Below the pieces are notes generated by a model. That model was given only the letters and a program-made list of their open reading frames with translations. It was not told the origin of the DNA and did no database searches. From NCBI RefSeq assembly GCF_004337985.1, contig NC_043740.1, forward strand, positions 2,703,616 through 2,767,615: DNA of 64,000 bases, written 5' to 3'. Position numbers and translations under genes: made by a program. Positions 26,380-39,920 of the stretch are shown piece after piece; position 1 is the stretch's first letter, and each line of letters opens with the position of its first letter. The stretch is from Pyricularia pennisetigena (Eukaryota; Ascomycota; Sordariomycetes; Magnaporthales; Pyriculariaceae).

Positions 26380-29300
26380 CTCTGCCTCTCTCAAAGTTGT
26401 TTTTCCAACAGCAAGCAGTCCGATTGTAACATACAGGTTGTTTGCGTTGCCTGCCTCCCAGCAACCATCGCGACAACCACCATCACTTTGCACCAGTCAG
26501 ATGGCAAAAGATGGATGAATATCAGGGCTGCTATTGAGGCCCACTTGCCTGTCGATCAGTCCGCACGGAAACAAACACTCCCGGTCGCTCCTTCCTTCAC
26601 TGGGTTGGATGGCGACAGGGAACAGGGGTTCAGTCGTTTGAAAACTGGACCAGTCCCCCACTGGGTCCAGGCCGCCGTCGTTGATCGATGATGCGTCCTC
26701 CAGCTTTATTCCTTCTGAACCCTTTCTTCCCATCTGGGTTTTATGAGAGTTGCTATATTAGATTGTCCTGTCGTTTTGTCCATTTGGATGGATGGATACC
26801 CACCCCTTCCCAGCGTCGCAGTGAGGCTGGAGATTCCCTGCATCACATCAGCCCGATCAAAAGTACCCTTATAGGTACTGAGTTTAATAGTACAGTAGCT
26901 TTTGTCCGGGCTGTTTGTGAGGCCCCTGACTGTTGTACCCACCGACCATCGCCTGCCTACCTGCGGTACCTTAGGTACCCCGGCTGACCTGAGCTCCTAG
27001 AATAGTATGGTATAGTCTTGGCCGGTATTTAGACCTGCTAGGCGGTATACCGTACATACTGTACATACATACATACTTACACACATACCTACTTGCGATG
27101 CCTGTCGTGGATCTTCTGTGATCCAGATAGTGTCGCGGCACAGCACGTCAACTCTCGAAATGCAACCCTCATCTCGGATGCAAGGTGCTTCTCGTGGGTA
27201 CACAACCACCGTCATGTCTCGTCGCCCTAGTACGCCTGCAATCATCCGACTGGAGTCCCAAGCGAGTGGTAGAGTCAGAAGCCACCCCGTTGCCAGTCAA
27301 GGCTAGGACAGAAGCCCTCGGGCCTGGTTCGCTCGTTGTTGGGAGGACAAGCTTAAACACTGTCCTTGGGCATGTCTCTGACATCTCCTGTCGACGGCCA
27401 CTCAAATCTGCTCAATCATGAGGGCCCCGTTAACCCATCAATTCACGGAGGCAAGCAGTTGAGATCAAGAATGGTAATGAAAGCGAATCTTGCACCACCC
27501 CCATCGCCAGGCTGTGCCCAAGACCCTGTTTCGGCCATGGGTATTCTGGACGTAGGTCTTGGGGTTCATGCCCAACGGACCCGACAGAATGGGTGAGCAC
27601 AACGGACAGCCCGTCAGCTAGTGTAACCACACCATGTCCGCCCAGCTATCATCGCCTAGCCTTCTTGGGACATGGGAGGGCTGGTGGAGTGTGGGGACTG
27701 GGGTCTGGTGAGCGAACTTGGAATAGAAGCAAAAGTTAAGAAGAGTTAATTACGGTGATGCATGACTCCGACCGTACCTACAGCTTCCACCTGACTTAAA
27801 GAATAGTCCCGATATAGCTAGATAGGTAAGGTACCTTACATAGCAGGCAGCCAAGTATCGTGTCCTCGATAAGGTGGATTTTGTGTGTCATGGGCTTCGA
27901 TGTACAAGCAGGCTTGGCAAACAGTGAGCAGCCACAAGCTCGGACAGGTTCGAACAGAGAACAGGGTTGGAGGATTAACAACTGCAGAATCCAGACTCGA
28001 TCCTTTCATCTGCATTCTTATCAAGTTGGAATGAATGCAACAAGGGGTATGGACTATCGACAAGTTTTCCGCTCACTTGCACCATAGCGAAACGGCTTGC
28101 TCAACGTGTTTGCGGCGGACTGCTTGACGTGGCTGACATTGGGAGTTCCTGGCAACGATCCAATTGACAAATCATTGCTCTGGGTGGGGCTTTATGGGTG
28201 GATCCTACTTGGAGGAGCCAAGGTAAATAGTGGAGGGAAGCCGCTGTCGGGCTCCACTAGTAGAACACAAGAGCTTACTACGTCGGGCTTGCTAGGTACT
28301 GTGGGTATCAGCTCTTGTTTGCTCGGTGCCGAAGTACCCTTGGCTGCTAGGTCTCCCCCCACCCACATCGACATTTGCTTTACGTGATTGCCTGACCCTG
28401 GTCTACCCTTCTGCCGTCCTAGTCAATGGTAGTATTGCTCTTGCATAGCCGCTTCAATGAGCTACGTTGCGATGGGAAAAGGTACGTAGCATGCTTGCGT
28501 TGCTTTGGATGAATTTCTTCTTCTCCGCCAGTCTCCCGTTAAGTTTGAAGTCCCTCAAGTCCATCAAGTCTATCCTCGATGCGATTCGTCCTTGGGAACC
28601 GTTTGTCAATGCGCGCCACGCAGAGAACGGCTTAATGTACGTACGGGCGGACGGGCGGGCAGTCAGGCAGGCATCAGTATGGTTCTGGTCATCTTTGATG
28701 CAATGCTGTCAAACGTCGTCTCAGAAAGAAAGAAAAAAAAAACATAAAAAGAAAAAAGAATAGTTTGTACCTCGGCCAGGTAGGTGGATACATGGCTGGA
28801 GCGGTCGGGCAAGCTGATGCAGCTCAATTCTTGTCGACGTACATGTAGAGTGCCGGCATGCCCTGAATGCATCACATACGTGATACTTATCAGTATTAAA
28901 TTGAGGATAAACCGGATGCCTGTATCGACGAAAACTCAGCAATTTCGAAGTGGCCGAGGCGAATCTTCCCTGACGAGGCTGCAGACCAATCAAGCAGTTG
29001 TAAGAGGTTCACTTCGACACTTTCCAATTCTCATACGGAGGTAGAGGCACCAGGGCCAGGGCATATTGTGCATGGGATCCCAGTCCAGATCTAGTTCAGG
29101 CATTCAATGGCAGGGGTTGATCTTGATGAGAACGACAAGGGTTTTACTCGTGCTCCATAGCAAGTGCGAGTTTTTGCCACATAACGAGAAAGAGCTACTA
29201 CCCATTGCACATTCGTGTACCTACACCGTACCTACTTTGTGTGCTTGGCTGCAATTTTGGACATGGCAGCAAATCAATCCCGGCGCCTCATAAAATTATG

Positions 29301-29430
29301 AAAGGAATAAGTTAGGAAGATCATACAAAATCAAAAATGAAATAAAAGAGTTCTGTCAGCAATGAGGTATATCGATTGCAACTAATCATCATTTTTCAAT
29401 CAAGACATACATACGACTCATGGGGAAGGC

Positions 29431-29457
29431 AAAAAAAAAAAAAAAAAAAAAAAAAAA
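29431..29457. repeat. Homopolymer A run (27)
   Basis: Twenty-seven A in a row in noncoding DNA. No retroelement body or target-site duplication is recognisable beside it. Confidence 0.9.
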
Positions 29458-32070
29458 TCACAAGTCCGAGTCGACGGCTTCCATGCGACTCAACCCATTC
29501 ACATGCCTCGATTTGAATCTCATTATTCTCACATTACATTCAGCATAGAGAGCAAAGAGCAGATCCTCGTGGCTTACCAAGAACCAGCCGTGCAATTACC
29601 GTCGGGCAATTAGGTACTCAATGCTATTGAAATTCATGTGCAAACACCCGCTCTGTCAGGGGAATTCTGCCAAGCCGCCGGTGGCTCTTCAATATTCCCT
29701 GATAAGAGACGGTAGACTCCTTGTCTGCTTGCTCGTGGTTGCTCAGATGAACCGGGGTCAGTACACATAGCACTCTTTTGCTTCCCCCAAAGAAGGCCAC
29801 AGAACAGATTGCCGACCAAGGGATGTCCCTGATGACACCCATTTGAACTCGACAGACGCCTATGGTCATTTAGGTACGTTATGCTTAATGCTATTTACCT
29901 TCAGTTGTCAGAAACATAGCCGAGTTGCACACGATGCCCGGAGGCTCTAAGATGGGATGAACCAGCTTGCATATCCAGAAACATGGTTTGGAATGATGGG
30001 ATGGGTGCATGGATGGAGCAACGAGGCAAATCTAACTGCAGTCCATCTCAGTGGTCCCCGCTCTTTTCTTACCGACAATCTTGATATCGAACATGAGGAG
30101 TAGTTCCTCTACAAGTTTCGTGCGGCTTGCAGCACGTTTCTAGGGGGTTTCCACGGAGCGGAATATTCCTCTCGTTCGATTCGGGATGCACTCCTCAGTT
30201 ACTTGGTCTCGGCTTGATGGCTTGTGTCTGACAATGGCTCCAAAACCGTCCCTTATTTTTCTTTCTCTACCTGACGGGTAGACGGGTGAACGAGCGAGCG
30301 GGGAAGCTCAACACCCCCAAGACATGCCCTAGTGGAATTTGACAAGCGTTCGGCGGCAGCTCGGTTTGTTGGCTTGCGCGTGGCTTCTTGGGGGGCAATG
30401 GAATGATGCAAACCAAAAGCCAGTGAACGGTCCGTGTTGAACCTGTGGACGCCCCCTCCTCAACGACCTTTTCTATCCTGAGTAATTTTGCCTAGCAGGG
30501 AAGGCGCCCAGCAGATAAGCAGGGCAATGGAAATGAAGTTCCTGGCCGCTTCTTAGACTTGTGCGGGCCTAGAGTACTTGACCTGACGACCAGTCTATCT
30601 AGTTTTAGAGAGGTATCTACAACCACCTACCTTACCGCTCAAGCCACTCTCTGCCCTGGGAAACTGTCTTGCCTAGACCTAAACCGCCTGGGTAAAGCCG
30701 ACTCCCGCCCGTCTCCAGAACAATGTCGACCTTCTGCGGTTGGTGATAATTACCAAAATGTGTCACTACTAGCCGAAACTATCTCTGAATCAGAAAGAGA
30801 AAACTGCTGGTACGTGCGTGAGTTTGTAGCTTGTTTTCTTTTCTTTTTTTTTCTCCATCATCGCATGACTACGAGTTTATACAGTAGACGGCTGGATAGG
30901 ATGCAAGTCTGCTTGCTGTATGACTTTGCTTGATGAGTGGCCGAATGGCAACTTACTTACCGGTGAAGCCTACACAACATAGGATACAAGGTACCTATAC
31001 ATTCCCTTGCTACAGCAGCCACAAAAAGTCTATTAATGCTTACACCGCGATGAAGAGAGCATCGGGAAGATCCAGTAGAGATAGATAGGATGAGGTAAGT
31101 ACAGTATTCACAGGCAGGTAAACTGAGAGATACACATAAACTCACCCCCAAAATTTACCCCTATGGCCCTGTAGGCAAGTCCAAACAACAAGGTGCACTC
31201 CCTCAATAATCTTACCCTACCCTATCTACCCTACTCAGGCCTAGTCTAGACTTGCATGAGGTTTCCTGCACCCCTTTTCAAGTCGATCCGAGAAAAGCTG
31301 TCGCGCACTGACAAGCTATTGAATTAGTCTTTTTTTTTTTCCTCGAGGTAATAATATTATTATTCTTGTTTCTCCCGCTGCATGTCCACAAAAAGCTCCA
31401 GGTACTTCAAGATGCTTGTCGTACCATACCCCCCCCTGCAAGCTGGGCCTCGACCCTTGTCCTCCAGGTACCGTGGTACGTACCTACTTTTATTTCGTCC
31501 ACTCCCCTTGTCCTCTACCCTGCTCTTTACCCTTGTACCTCACCCCTGTGGCCCAGGCGCTCGCGTCACCCATCTGCAACCCACCCACTCACTGCCTTCC
31601 GAGCCTTCGACCAGCACAGGCAAAGTACGCTAGCCCAGTTGTTACTCCCGCAGCCTTAATCCTTACTGGACGTCTCCTGTCCTTGGGGCTGTCAAAGATA
31701 TAAACGTCTCCCGTCCCCAGAGCTACCTAACGTCCACTACTGCTTCCTACTATGAAAATCCGTGTTTCTTCAAGAACAACGATATACGACTGCAACTACA
31801 TCCGAAATATTTACAATAACAAGAACAAGTCAAAGGATATTCATAATCGACATAACCTTTCCGAGTCCGGCCTGCCAGCCTCTCGACTTATACACCGAAA
31901 GTCGTACTTCCTGCATTTCTGCATTAACCCAACTCAACCGGGTCACGTCGACATACAAACTTTTTTTTTCGAGAAGCCTTTCTGTGCCCTAAGCTGCTCG
32001 GCAACGCAGGACACAGAAAAGAACATACATATATAAAATTCCTGCCGGCATACGCATCCTGCACGGCTCA

Positions 32071-33324
32071 ATGACTCTACCCATCTCGCCAGTTTCTTGC
32101 TCGTCAGGTGGCCATATAAAAGAGGCCCCTTCGCCGCTTCCAAGGTCGTTCAGAGTCGTGCCTACCATAATCGCTCCCTTACAAACACCTCCGACTTTTG
32201 GTCAACGCCACCAAACATTTGGACATCTGCCTCCAATCGTTACAGACAACATCAACACGTAAGTTGTCTTTGCTTTCTTTCCTTTTCTACAAGAAAATTC
32301 AGGCCTAACACCTAGACGCAGACTATCTCCCCCTCATTATCATCAGGACTTCAACATGCCTTCGCCTAGACAAAGCGCATCAAGAGTCCCTTCCAAGAAG
32401 GGCACCTGGACGGAAGCCGAGGACAAAGCTCTCCAGGAGGCAATCCGCGCCCGGGGTGGACCTTATGAGTGGGTTCAGATCTCAAACGCCATGCACGGCG
32501 CGAGGACACCCAAGCAGTGCCGTGAGAGATACCACCAGAACCTCAAGCCATCGATCGATCACAGGCCCATCACCGAGGAGGAGGGCAGACAAATCATCGA
32601 GCTGGTCAACCAGAATGGCAGGCGCTGGGCCGATATCGCGAGGACGCTCCATAACCGCACGGACAACTCGGTCAAGAATTGGTGGTGCGGCCGCCAGAAC
32701 AAGCTGAAGATGGCCGAGAAGAAGCAGCAGGCACAGAGAAAAGCCGAGCAAGATGCCAAGGCAGCCGCAAAGCTGGCGTCAGTCGGCAATGGACAGCGCT
32801 TCCGCATGCCCGACGTGCCCAGGGTTGACCCACGGGAAATCGCCGGCCAGATGCCTCTTCCTGGATCGCCGAGCTACAGCCACCGTCAGGAGCAAGAGTT
32901 TCAGCACCAGAGCCATCAGCGCCGTTTTGGTCAGACGCTCCAGGAGTACGAGGATGAGCGCCGATACAGGCACAATGGCCACCACCAGTTACACGCCCCC
33001 TCGTCGCCCGACGAGCAGGGTTGGGCCTTCACCAACAACGGCCGTCCGGTGTCTCGCGAGTCACTGCCGTGCTTGACCCACGAGGTCGAGTCGGTCTGCA
33101 CCGACGAGGCGAGGTCTCCCGCAAGGCTTCCTGGCATTCAGTCTCTGGCGCCTTCGCCCATCATCGGCCACGAGAGCCGAAGGAACTCGTACTACGAGAC
33201 GCTGCCTCCTCTGTCGCCCATCTTCAAGCACTGGCAGGACAACAATAACAGCTACCGCCCCAACGGAAAGGCTCGCGAGGCCAACTCCTCGGCCAAGTGC
33301 TCGATCGCCTCCATCATGAACTAA
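32071..33324 (+). CDS. Two-repeat Myb transcription factor, FlbD/RCA-1-like
   Basis: The exon starting at ATG 32356 alone encodes 322 residues. An upstream ATG exon (32071-32258) joins it in frame across an intron with GTAAGT donor, CCTAAC-like branch and acceptor at 32315, giving 398 residues; I prefer this longer model. Counted from 32356, the first Myb repeat spans about 15-66 (GTWTEAEDKAL to RERYHQNLKP) and the second about 68-118 (ITEEEGRQI to SVKNWWCGRQNK). The PKQCRERYHQNLKPS and VKNWW blocks match the fungal FlbD/RCA-1 class of conidiation regulators, although residues around GGPYEW are divergent, so it may be a paralogue. A basic Lys/Gln-rich helix and a disordered tail follow. It should act in the nucleus as a sequence-specific regulator. 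It stands alone in about 25 kb of noncoding DNA. The Myb call is firm; orthology and the N-terminal extension are less sure. Confidence 0.88.
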
Positions 33325-35034
33325 GTGTCTGTTATCTCAAACATTCATCCTTTCATTGTCTTGACACAGCAATTGAAAAGTCCACGCGAGTCGATCAGAA
33401 AATCCAAAAAAACCACTACAAAAAAAAGAAACCAATAAAAGAAAAAAATAGCAAAAAAAAAATTTGCAATACAACAACAAAAAGTATCGTCACTTATATC
33501 TTTATCAGTAATAGCTCTTGCGCTCGACACCAGCTGCAACTGGAGCCTCAACAACACCAACAAAGGCAACAATGGTCGCCTTCATCTGAATTTACATTCA
33601 TTTGATCGCGGGTGCAGCATGTTTAATTACAGCCGCTCTTCCTTCTTGTCTTGTTTGGCCATGTCCCCCACTGGGTTGACGCGGTCTGCATTTTTCGGGT
33701 TTTTCTTTTCTTTTTCTTTTTTTTTCGTTTTCTCATGCCTCTCTCCATAACATTCACTTATTCATTCATTCACTCAAAAGTCACATATGGGCTTCCAGCG
33801 CGGAGTTGGATATAGGAAAGCGTTTTGTTGTTTTTTTCTTCTTCTTTTTATCACGGCGGCGTAGGGACGGCTTCTCTTTTCCCCCTTTTTCTTTTTATAA
33901 AGCAAAGGGGCCCCTTCAGGGAGTATCGGTGTCTGGGTGATGGGTTTCTTTTCCTTAGTTTGTTTATTTCTTCATTCTCGCACATATACCCCTACAGGCG
34001 ACGAACCGGACACAGGCAAAAGTTGGGGAGAACAAAGGAAGGGGACGCGCGCAGTTTTAATATTCTTACCTACAAAATGTCGTCGGCAAGGCCCGGCTCT
34101 GCGAAATAGTATAATAGTAACAAATACCACAAGTAACCAAGAGATCAACAAGAATCGCCTGGTTCGCCATTCTTTACAATTGCATCTTCCTGCATTATCC
34201 CCTCTGAGAAATGGTGCTTGATGTGTCTGGCCAGAGGTAGACACCCAAGTAACTAGGCTGCTCGGCTGATCTTGTCCTCTACCATATTCTCTTTGTACAT
34301 ACATTAACCCATTCGTTCCACTAGGAAGTGACTAGTACAGAGAATGGCACATTTCCCCATGACGCAGCTGAAGACTAACAACCGTGAGCGGGTCGTATTT
34401 TGTCTTGGGTTGGGCTGGGGAGAAGGTAGGTGGGTTCACTGCGTAGGTAGGCGAGCATATACGTAGTAGTCGGACCCCGGACGGATTCCGGGGGCCTGTC
34501 GGTCGTATTTTTTTGGGGGGGTTGCAAACCTTTTTTTTTTTTTTTGTTCGGGGGGAGGGGGTGCTTAATTCCATTGCCCCCCTTACCAGCATCCGAATGG
34601 GTGGCGAGGAGCAGAAAGAGCTCTCTTGTAAGGTTTTTTGTTTTCTGCACGGTGATGAAAGGCACATCGCCAGACCGGTGCGGGTTTCCTTGGCTTTTTT
34701 TTTTGGTGCACATCCATCGGAAAAGAAGAGGCTTTGCATAGAGAGGGTAGAAGAGACAGCAGGTGCTTGCCCCACACACCTACGCTCTCTCGCTCTCTCC
34801 CCCCCGATACTACTGGTAGGTGCGCACACTTACAAGATATCCCATGCTCGGGATTGCAAAGTTCCATGGTATTTGTCATTTCAAGATCCCTGTCGAACAG
34901 AGATTCCCATCAATGAATTCCGTCTTTCACCACCACCCAAACCCCAGTCCGCGGCTGGGAGCTAATATTCTCTTTTTTTCCCTCCCCCCATCTCGTCTTT
35001 TGGTGTGGCGGCGTTATACAGCATTCTGGGCCTT

Positions 35035-35035
<1 letters not shown>

Positions 35036-35077
<42 letters not shown>
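35036..35077. repeat. Homopolymer T run (42)
   Basis: Forty-two T in a row, the longest single-base run in the window, in noncoding DNA. Confidence 0.9.
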
Positions 35078-37869
35078 CAGGGAGGGCGGCCTTGTCTCTT
35101 CTTGCATCCAAAGGCACCGTAGCAAAGAGGAGGGGAAGGGGGGACGTGTGAATCATGGGTGGAGTGCGGCCGGATTGTGGATCCCGTTTACGGCGGATCG
35201 TCCCCCCACCCCAGCAAACAAGGGGATGGGGAGGGCGAAAAATTCCCCAGAGTCTGGGAACCCCGGTCATTGTTATTTTCTTGGGTTGCTGTTTTTGAAT
35301 GATTTGATCAGCGAAAAGGGATGCCTTGCCCTGTCAGACGCCCTGTCTCTCTTTCCCATTCGAGGTTTCCCATCCTTTTCTTCTCGCTATTGTCCATGGT
35401 AATCTGCATTGTCGAGGAAAGTGAGACATGCATGTTCGTGGATGGCATCACTGTTATTTTTGTTTATTTTTTTATTTATTTTTTATCTCATAATCTCTTT
35501 TTATCTCGGGCAAATCGGCTCTATTAAGTGAGACATTACGATTCACAGTCGTAATGAAAACCAAACACCCTTGCTGTCGATTTCAGGATGATATGCACAC
35601 CCAACCAAGTAAATGTAACTTGATCCTTGTCGTGATATGATGAAGATTGCTCGGACTGCATTCTTCTTCCAAAAGAGGATCCATCGCGAGGCCTGTGATG
35701 CGGGCACATTGATTTGTCTCCGAGACAGCTGACCTGACTGGCTGACACCTTTTTGGCATTGGTACCTGACCACCTCACCTCCATGTTGACTGACTTCCAG
35801 CAAGGTGTTCCCGGTAAGCCCCAGAGACCAGTCGTTGTAAAGGGAGCCCTGTCAATACGGTGATGAGGGGCTTTTGCTAGTACGGCGCTGCGAAGTGTTC
35901 TTGCGGGTCTAATACGCTATCGGCATGGGTTACTTGCGATTTAACCTATCATGGTGGTTTCGGTGCTTTGTTTTGTTTCTTGTTTCTATTTTTTTTTTGC
36001 TTTTTTTCTTAATGTGTGCATTTTTCTTCTGCTAGTTTCCCTTTGCGTTCTTGCCGTCTTCCAAGCGCCCACCAGATGGCTACTTGCAAATTCCGTATAA
36101 TTTCACTTTGCGGATACGAAACAGAACAGGCGTGCAACTATATCCATCCGAGTAACCTAGTGTGTTTGTATTACGTTTCCAACCATCCTTTTAGAGGGAG
36201 TCCGAACAGTCTCTTACGTCTTACTGACGATGGGTTGGAATTGAGCTACTCGCGGCAGCTCCCGCACCTTATTTTTAAAGGATGCATCTAGTTCAGGGGG
36301 AATACGTGGCTGAGCTGTCTGTCTGTTTAACCTTGGAGTTGGTGAGGAGAGTTCGGACGATATTTTTTTGTCCTTGGTTCTTTCTTTTCTCCGCACACCG
36401 TTCAACTAATCAATGCCACCTTTGCTAGCTGACATGACTTTTTTTTTCGAAAAAAAAAACACCTAGCCCGGCTTGCCGGGATTCACGGTCGAGATTTGCC
36501 TGGTTGCTCAACTCACTTCAACACACCCCATGAGCTTTTTTCCTCCGTTCTGCATCTATGGGATGCTTCTAGGCGTCGGTGGCTTTTTTTCTTCCTTCTC
36601 TCTGTTTGTTTCTTGTTCGGAAAATCTAGCGGACAGCTCTTCTCTTTGCTTGGCTGGCAAATCAAGGCAGATTTTGATAGGCCGCTGTCGGACCGGTTCA
36701 ACCAAGCTTGTCGGTCAGGTTTCTCGGAGGGGAAACCCCGCAGCGCAAACCCATAGCTTCACCTACGAAGATCTGTTCTCTGATTTCCACTGTCGTCATA
36801 ATAGCGCACATCTTCTTACCCCCAAGTTTCTCTCTTTTTTTTTTCAAAAAAATCTCGAACCGCCGAAAGCGAAAAAGAGAGCTAATGGCGGCGGAGGAAA
36901 ATCTCCTTGTCTTGGCACGCACGCTAAAGAACAAAAAAAAAGATAAAAAAAAAGTCAGCAACAAAATGACAAAGCGGAATTGTCGGCTTTACTGTTGTGA
37001 AATGTGTGGCACGGTTCATCCAAAGGATGCGAGTAGTATAATTCACTACTCAATCAAGGTACCTTACATAGCTGCCTATCTCAGCAAGCAAGCAAATATT
37101 CCGCAAGCCATAGAGCTGTGTCCCAAACATACATCTGAATAATGCAGTGCCTTCATTCCCCAATCACTTTGTCTCAACGGGCACCAACATACACCGGCTC
37201 GGTGAGGGTCGTTTCCTTTCGGGCTGACCATTGTTTCACCAAACCTTCTGAGACTTGCCCAGCAGCCCGAGTTTCTCCAAACGTTTTGTTCCACAATTAC
37301 TTTCGTTACTTGACTTTTGTTTTGGGGGTGAGATAAACCACTAGTGCAGGACGCCTCAAACAATCGCAAACTTCACGAACGGGTAAAAACGACGTTTTCG
37401 AAGGAAGAAAAAAAGAAGAAGAAAGAAACAACAAATAATGGACAACAAAGCACCCGGTTTGTTACAAGTATTCTGGGTTTCTTTTTTAGTTCATGGAGCG
37501 TTGAGTGGCAAGACCCAAAAAAAAAGGTGCGATACGCCATGGTAACAAATAAAACAAGAAGGCGTAACGTTGCGCCCAGAAGCATACGACGAAACACGAA
37601 TGCGATCAACGGTCGATAAAAAAACGAGAAAAAAAAACACAGACAGAGACGAGGACAAGAAGGGAACAAACCGCTTTGCGCAACGATCGAACCATCGATT
37701 CGGAATCAGCATCTGGAACTTTGCTCCTCAGGTTCCACGAGACACTTACTGATCCATCTCCCAAGGTTTTGGGCAGTGCTCAAGACTTGGCTTTGTTTTT
37801 ACTCATAGTGATATCTGCAGTACACGCGTCCAAACATTGCCGAGGCTTTTGTTTCTTGCCGCTGTTATT

Positions 37870-37893
37870 TCTCTCTCTCTCTCTCTCTCTCTC
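37870..37893. repeat. (CT)n microsatellite
   Basis: About twelve CT units in noncoding DNA. Confidence 0.9.
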
Positions 37894-38566
37894 TTTTTCT
37901 CGTCCGGTCCATGGAAAGGGTCGAGCGATATTGAGGGGCAAACGGTCCGTCAAAGGGCTGCTGCATCATCATCCTTGTATTCGGATTTGAGAGCAATCGG
38001 GTGGAATACCACACCACCAGCGCCCAGGAATTCCGAACGTTGCCGACCTGCGGACAGCTGCAACCGCGATCCTGGCTTCATCATCTTTCATCTGATTAGG
38101 AATCATCCTCTCAAACTCCCAGCACGAACGACCCTGCCAAGACTTGAACGTTGGAGCCGATGAGCTGGACAAAGTTCGTCAGAGGGGCGTGTGCTTTTTT
38201 AAATTCTCTCATGTCGTCGCCGTTTTTCATGTTGTGTATTTCAGCCTGAACTTTTTTTTTCTTTTTTTTTTTTTTTTCCTCCAAACTTTTGTTGCCATGA
38301 TGTAAGTTTCAACCCACATATATCCTCGGCAAGAACAACGCTGCGTTACCTAAGGGTACGTTAGGCGTCTTTTCTACTTGAAGTCGGAGGCAAAACATGG
38401 TCATTGTGCAGAATTCTGAAAACAAGCGGTAAGATTTTTGAAACCGGTTTCTCGAAAGCTTTTTATGAGGGGGTAAAGCGAAATTCGAACCGAGGCGTGC
38501 GAGGCTCTGTTCATCATTTTTTTTCTTTGTTCGGAAAGCATCTCCCGATGGTAGACGGTTGATTTT

Positions 38567-38612
38567 NNNNNNNNNNNNNNNNNNNNNNNNNNNNNNNNNN
38601 NNNNNNNNNNNN
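38567..38612. other. Assembly gap (46 N)
   Basis: Forty-six unknown bases. Any ORF drawn across this gap is meaningless. Confidence 0.99.
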
Positions 38613-39920
38613 CCCCAAATCTTACGTGCGACAAGTGTAACACCAGAAAACAAAACAAAGCCCATGTACTCAGTAGTATACGATTGTGCCACTTTGTATC
38701 CCGCTAAATAAACAATGCAAGGTCACCTTCGGAGTGCAGTTCCCGATTGGGAAGCCGTTCCGATGCGGGTGATCGCCGTATCCAACCAGACCACTTTCCC
38801 CTTCTCCCGGGTCAGGTCCCGCAGTCCGATTCCCGAAGGCGGGGGGGACGAACGGGTTTGTCCCAGCGATCTGGGTCCAATCTGATTCGACCATGCGACG
38901 TTTGGTAACATGGGGCTGGTTGTTGTTTACATTTGTATTTTTTATTTTTATTTTCATTTCCTCCACCGCTGTGCTAGCCTACCAAGTGTATGTCGTACCG
39001 TACCTATCAACCTTGCGACCTGCACAATCTATTCCAATCCGGATTGGGTAGACGTCTAAAACCCTTCGCGATATACCTGCTCAATTGAGGGGCGAATTGC
39101 GACGTTTTTTTTTTTTTTAATCTCAAATTCCCTTTGCTTTCCCCCCTTTCATTTCGTCAAGCCCTTCTTTTAATTTTCTCGAAAAATCACCCGGCTTGGC
39201 ACCACCTCTCTGAAAACCAATCGCATCTATTTGCCCAGCACCATGTTCTTGACATCAACTTGATGTTCCGGGATCCAAACATCAATCTGGCTGGGGGCTG
39301 CAGGACTATTTTTGGTGCGTACCTAACCGTCGTAACATCATCGTTTATGCCGCTGTCGGGTAACACGACAGGGGAACACCGGCCAAGAAAGACCCCCGAA
39401 CAATACGTGACTGCTCTATAATCAAACTGCCATCCCATCTAGATGCAACCGTCTCCCCGGCTCTAATAAAAGGACAACAGCGAAAAAAAAAAGAAAAGGG
39501 ATCATAGCCCAGGGACCGAGGTGCCGAAGAAATCAAACGGCTGGACCAGACCGACAGCCCCATGGGGCCTCGGTAAAGGAGGGGGACGATAAGTTTTGGC
39601 GACACCAAGGGTGCGCTGACTGAGTTTGCTGCTTTTTGTTTTCTTCTTCTTCCTTGCTTGCAGCTGCAGCTGCCGTCTACTGCTTCTGCTTGTGCCTGAA
39701 GAAGGTGTGTGCAGGAGAGACAGCCGTGTGCATCTCCTCTCCCTTTTCCTCTATTCCTCCGTCATCCTATGACGGGATCATTATGGAAGGAACCCCTCAC
39801 CCTGCCCGGACGGGGACGAAAAGGGGAAGCACCCGTCATCCAGTCGACGGACCGTTGCCCGCCAGTCAGGCGTGAAGGAAGCTCTCGAGCGGCAGGGCGG
39901 GCCGAGACCTGGGGGCTGGA

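Larger units (their letters stand above)
18044..32070. other. 14 kb noncoding stretch upstream of the Myb gene
   Basis: No ORF here shows recognisable homology, a convincing start context or a coherent splice pattern. Visible contents are T- and CT-rich low-complexity DNA (18.1-20.9 kb), several microsatellites, an 11-base N gap, A/T runs of 26-27 bases at 26354-26379 and 29431-29457, and many GGTACC/TAGGTA words between 24 and 31.5 kb. The right end must contain the Myb promoter. Very long upstream regions are typical of fungal developmental regulators, which is the likeliest reading, but an unannotated noncoding RNA cannot be excluded. Confidence 0.6.

Noticed and set aside
28581..28588. 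One reverse-strand CGAATCGC, with GGA before it
   Set aside because: Isolated, without the rest of the left arm. A single 8-mer match is expected by chance in 64 kb.
32111..32120. TATA-box-like CATATAAAAG before the Myb ORF
   Set aside because: It lies inside the probable upstream coding exon (32071-32258). It would matter only if transcription starts downstream of it.
35530..35544. 15-base word GAGACATTACGATTC also present at 10-24
   Set aside because: One or two such 15-mer coincidences are expected in a window of this length, and the flanks differ.
38476..38492. Minus-strand GGTTCGAATTTC resembling a tRNA B-box
   Set aside because: Neither T-stem pairing nor an acceptor stem can be formed.
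38309..38692. ORFs drawn across the N gap
   Set aside because: They depend on unknown bases.
39636..39875. Short ORF whose beginning looks like a signal peptide
   Set aside because: Its first codon is TTG, not ATG, and the following sequence is low complexity and runs into the repeat array.
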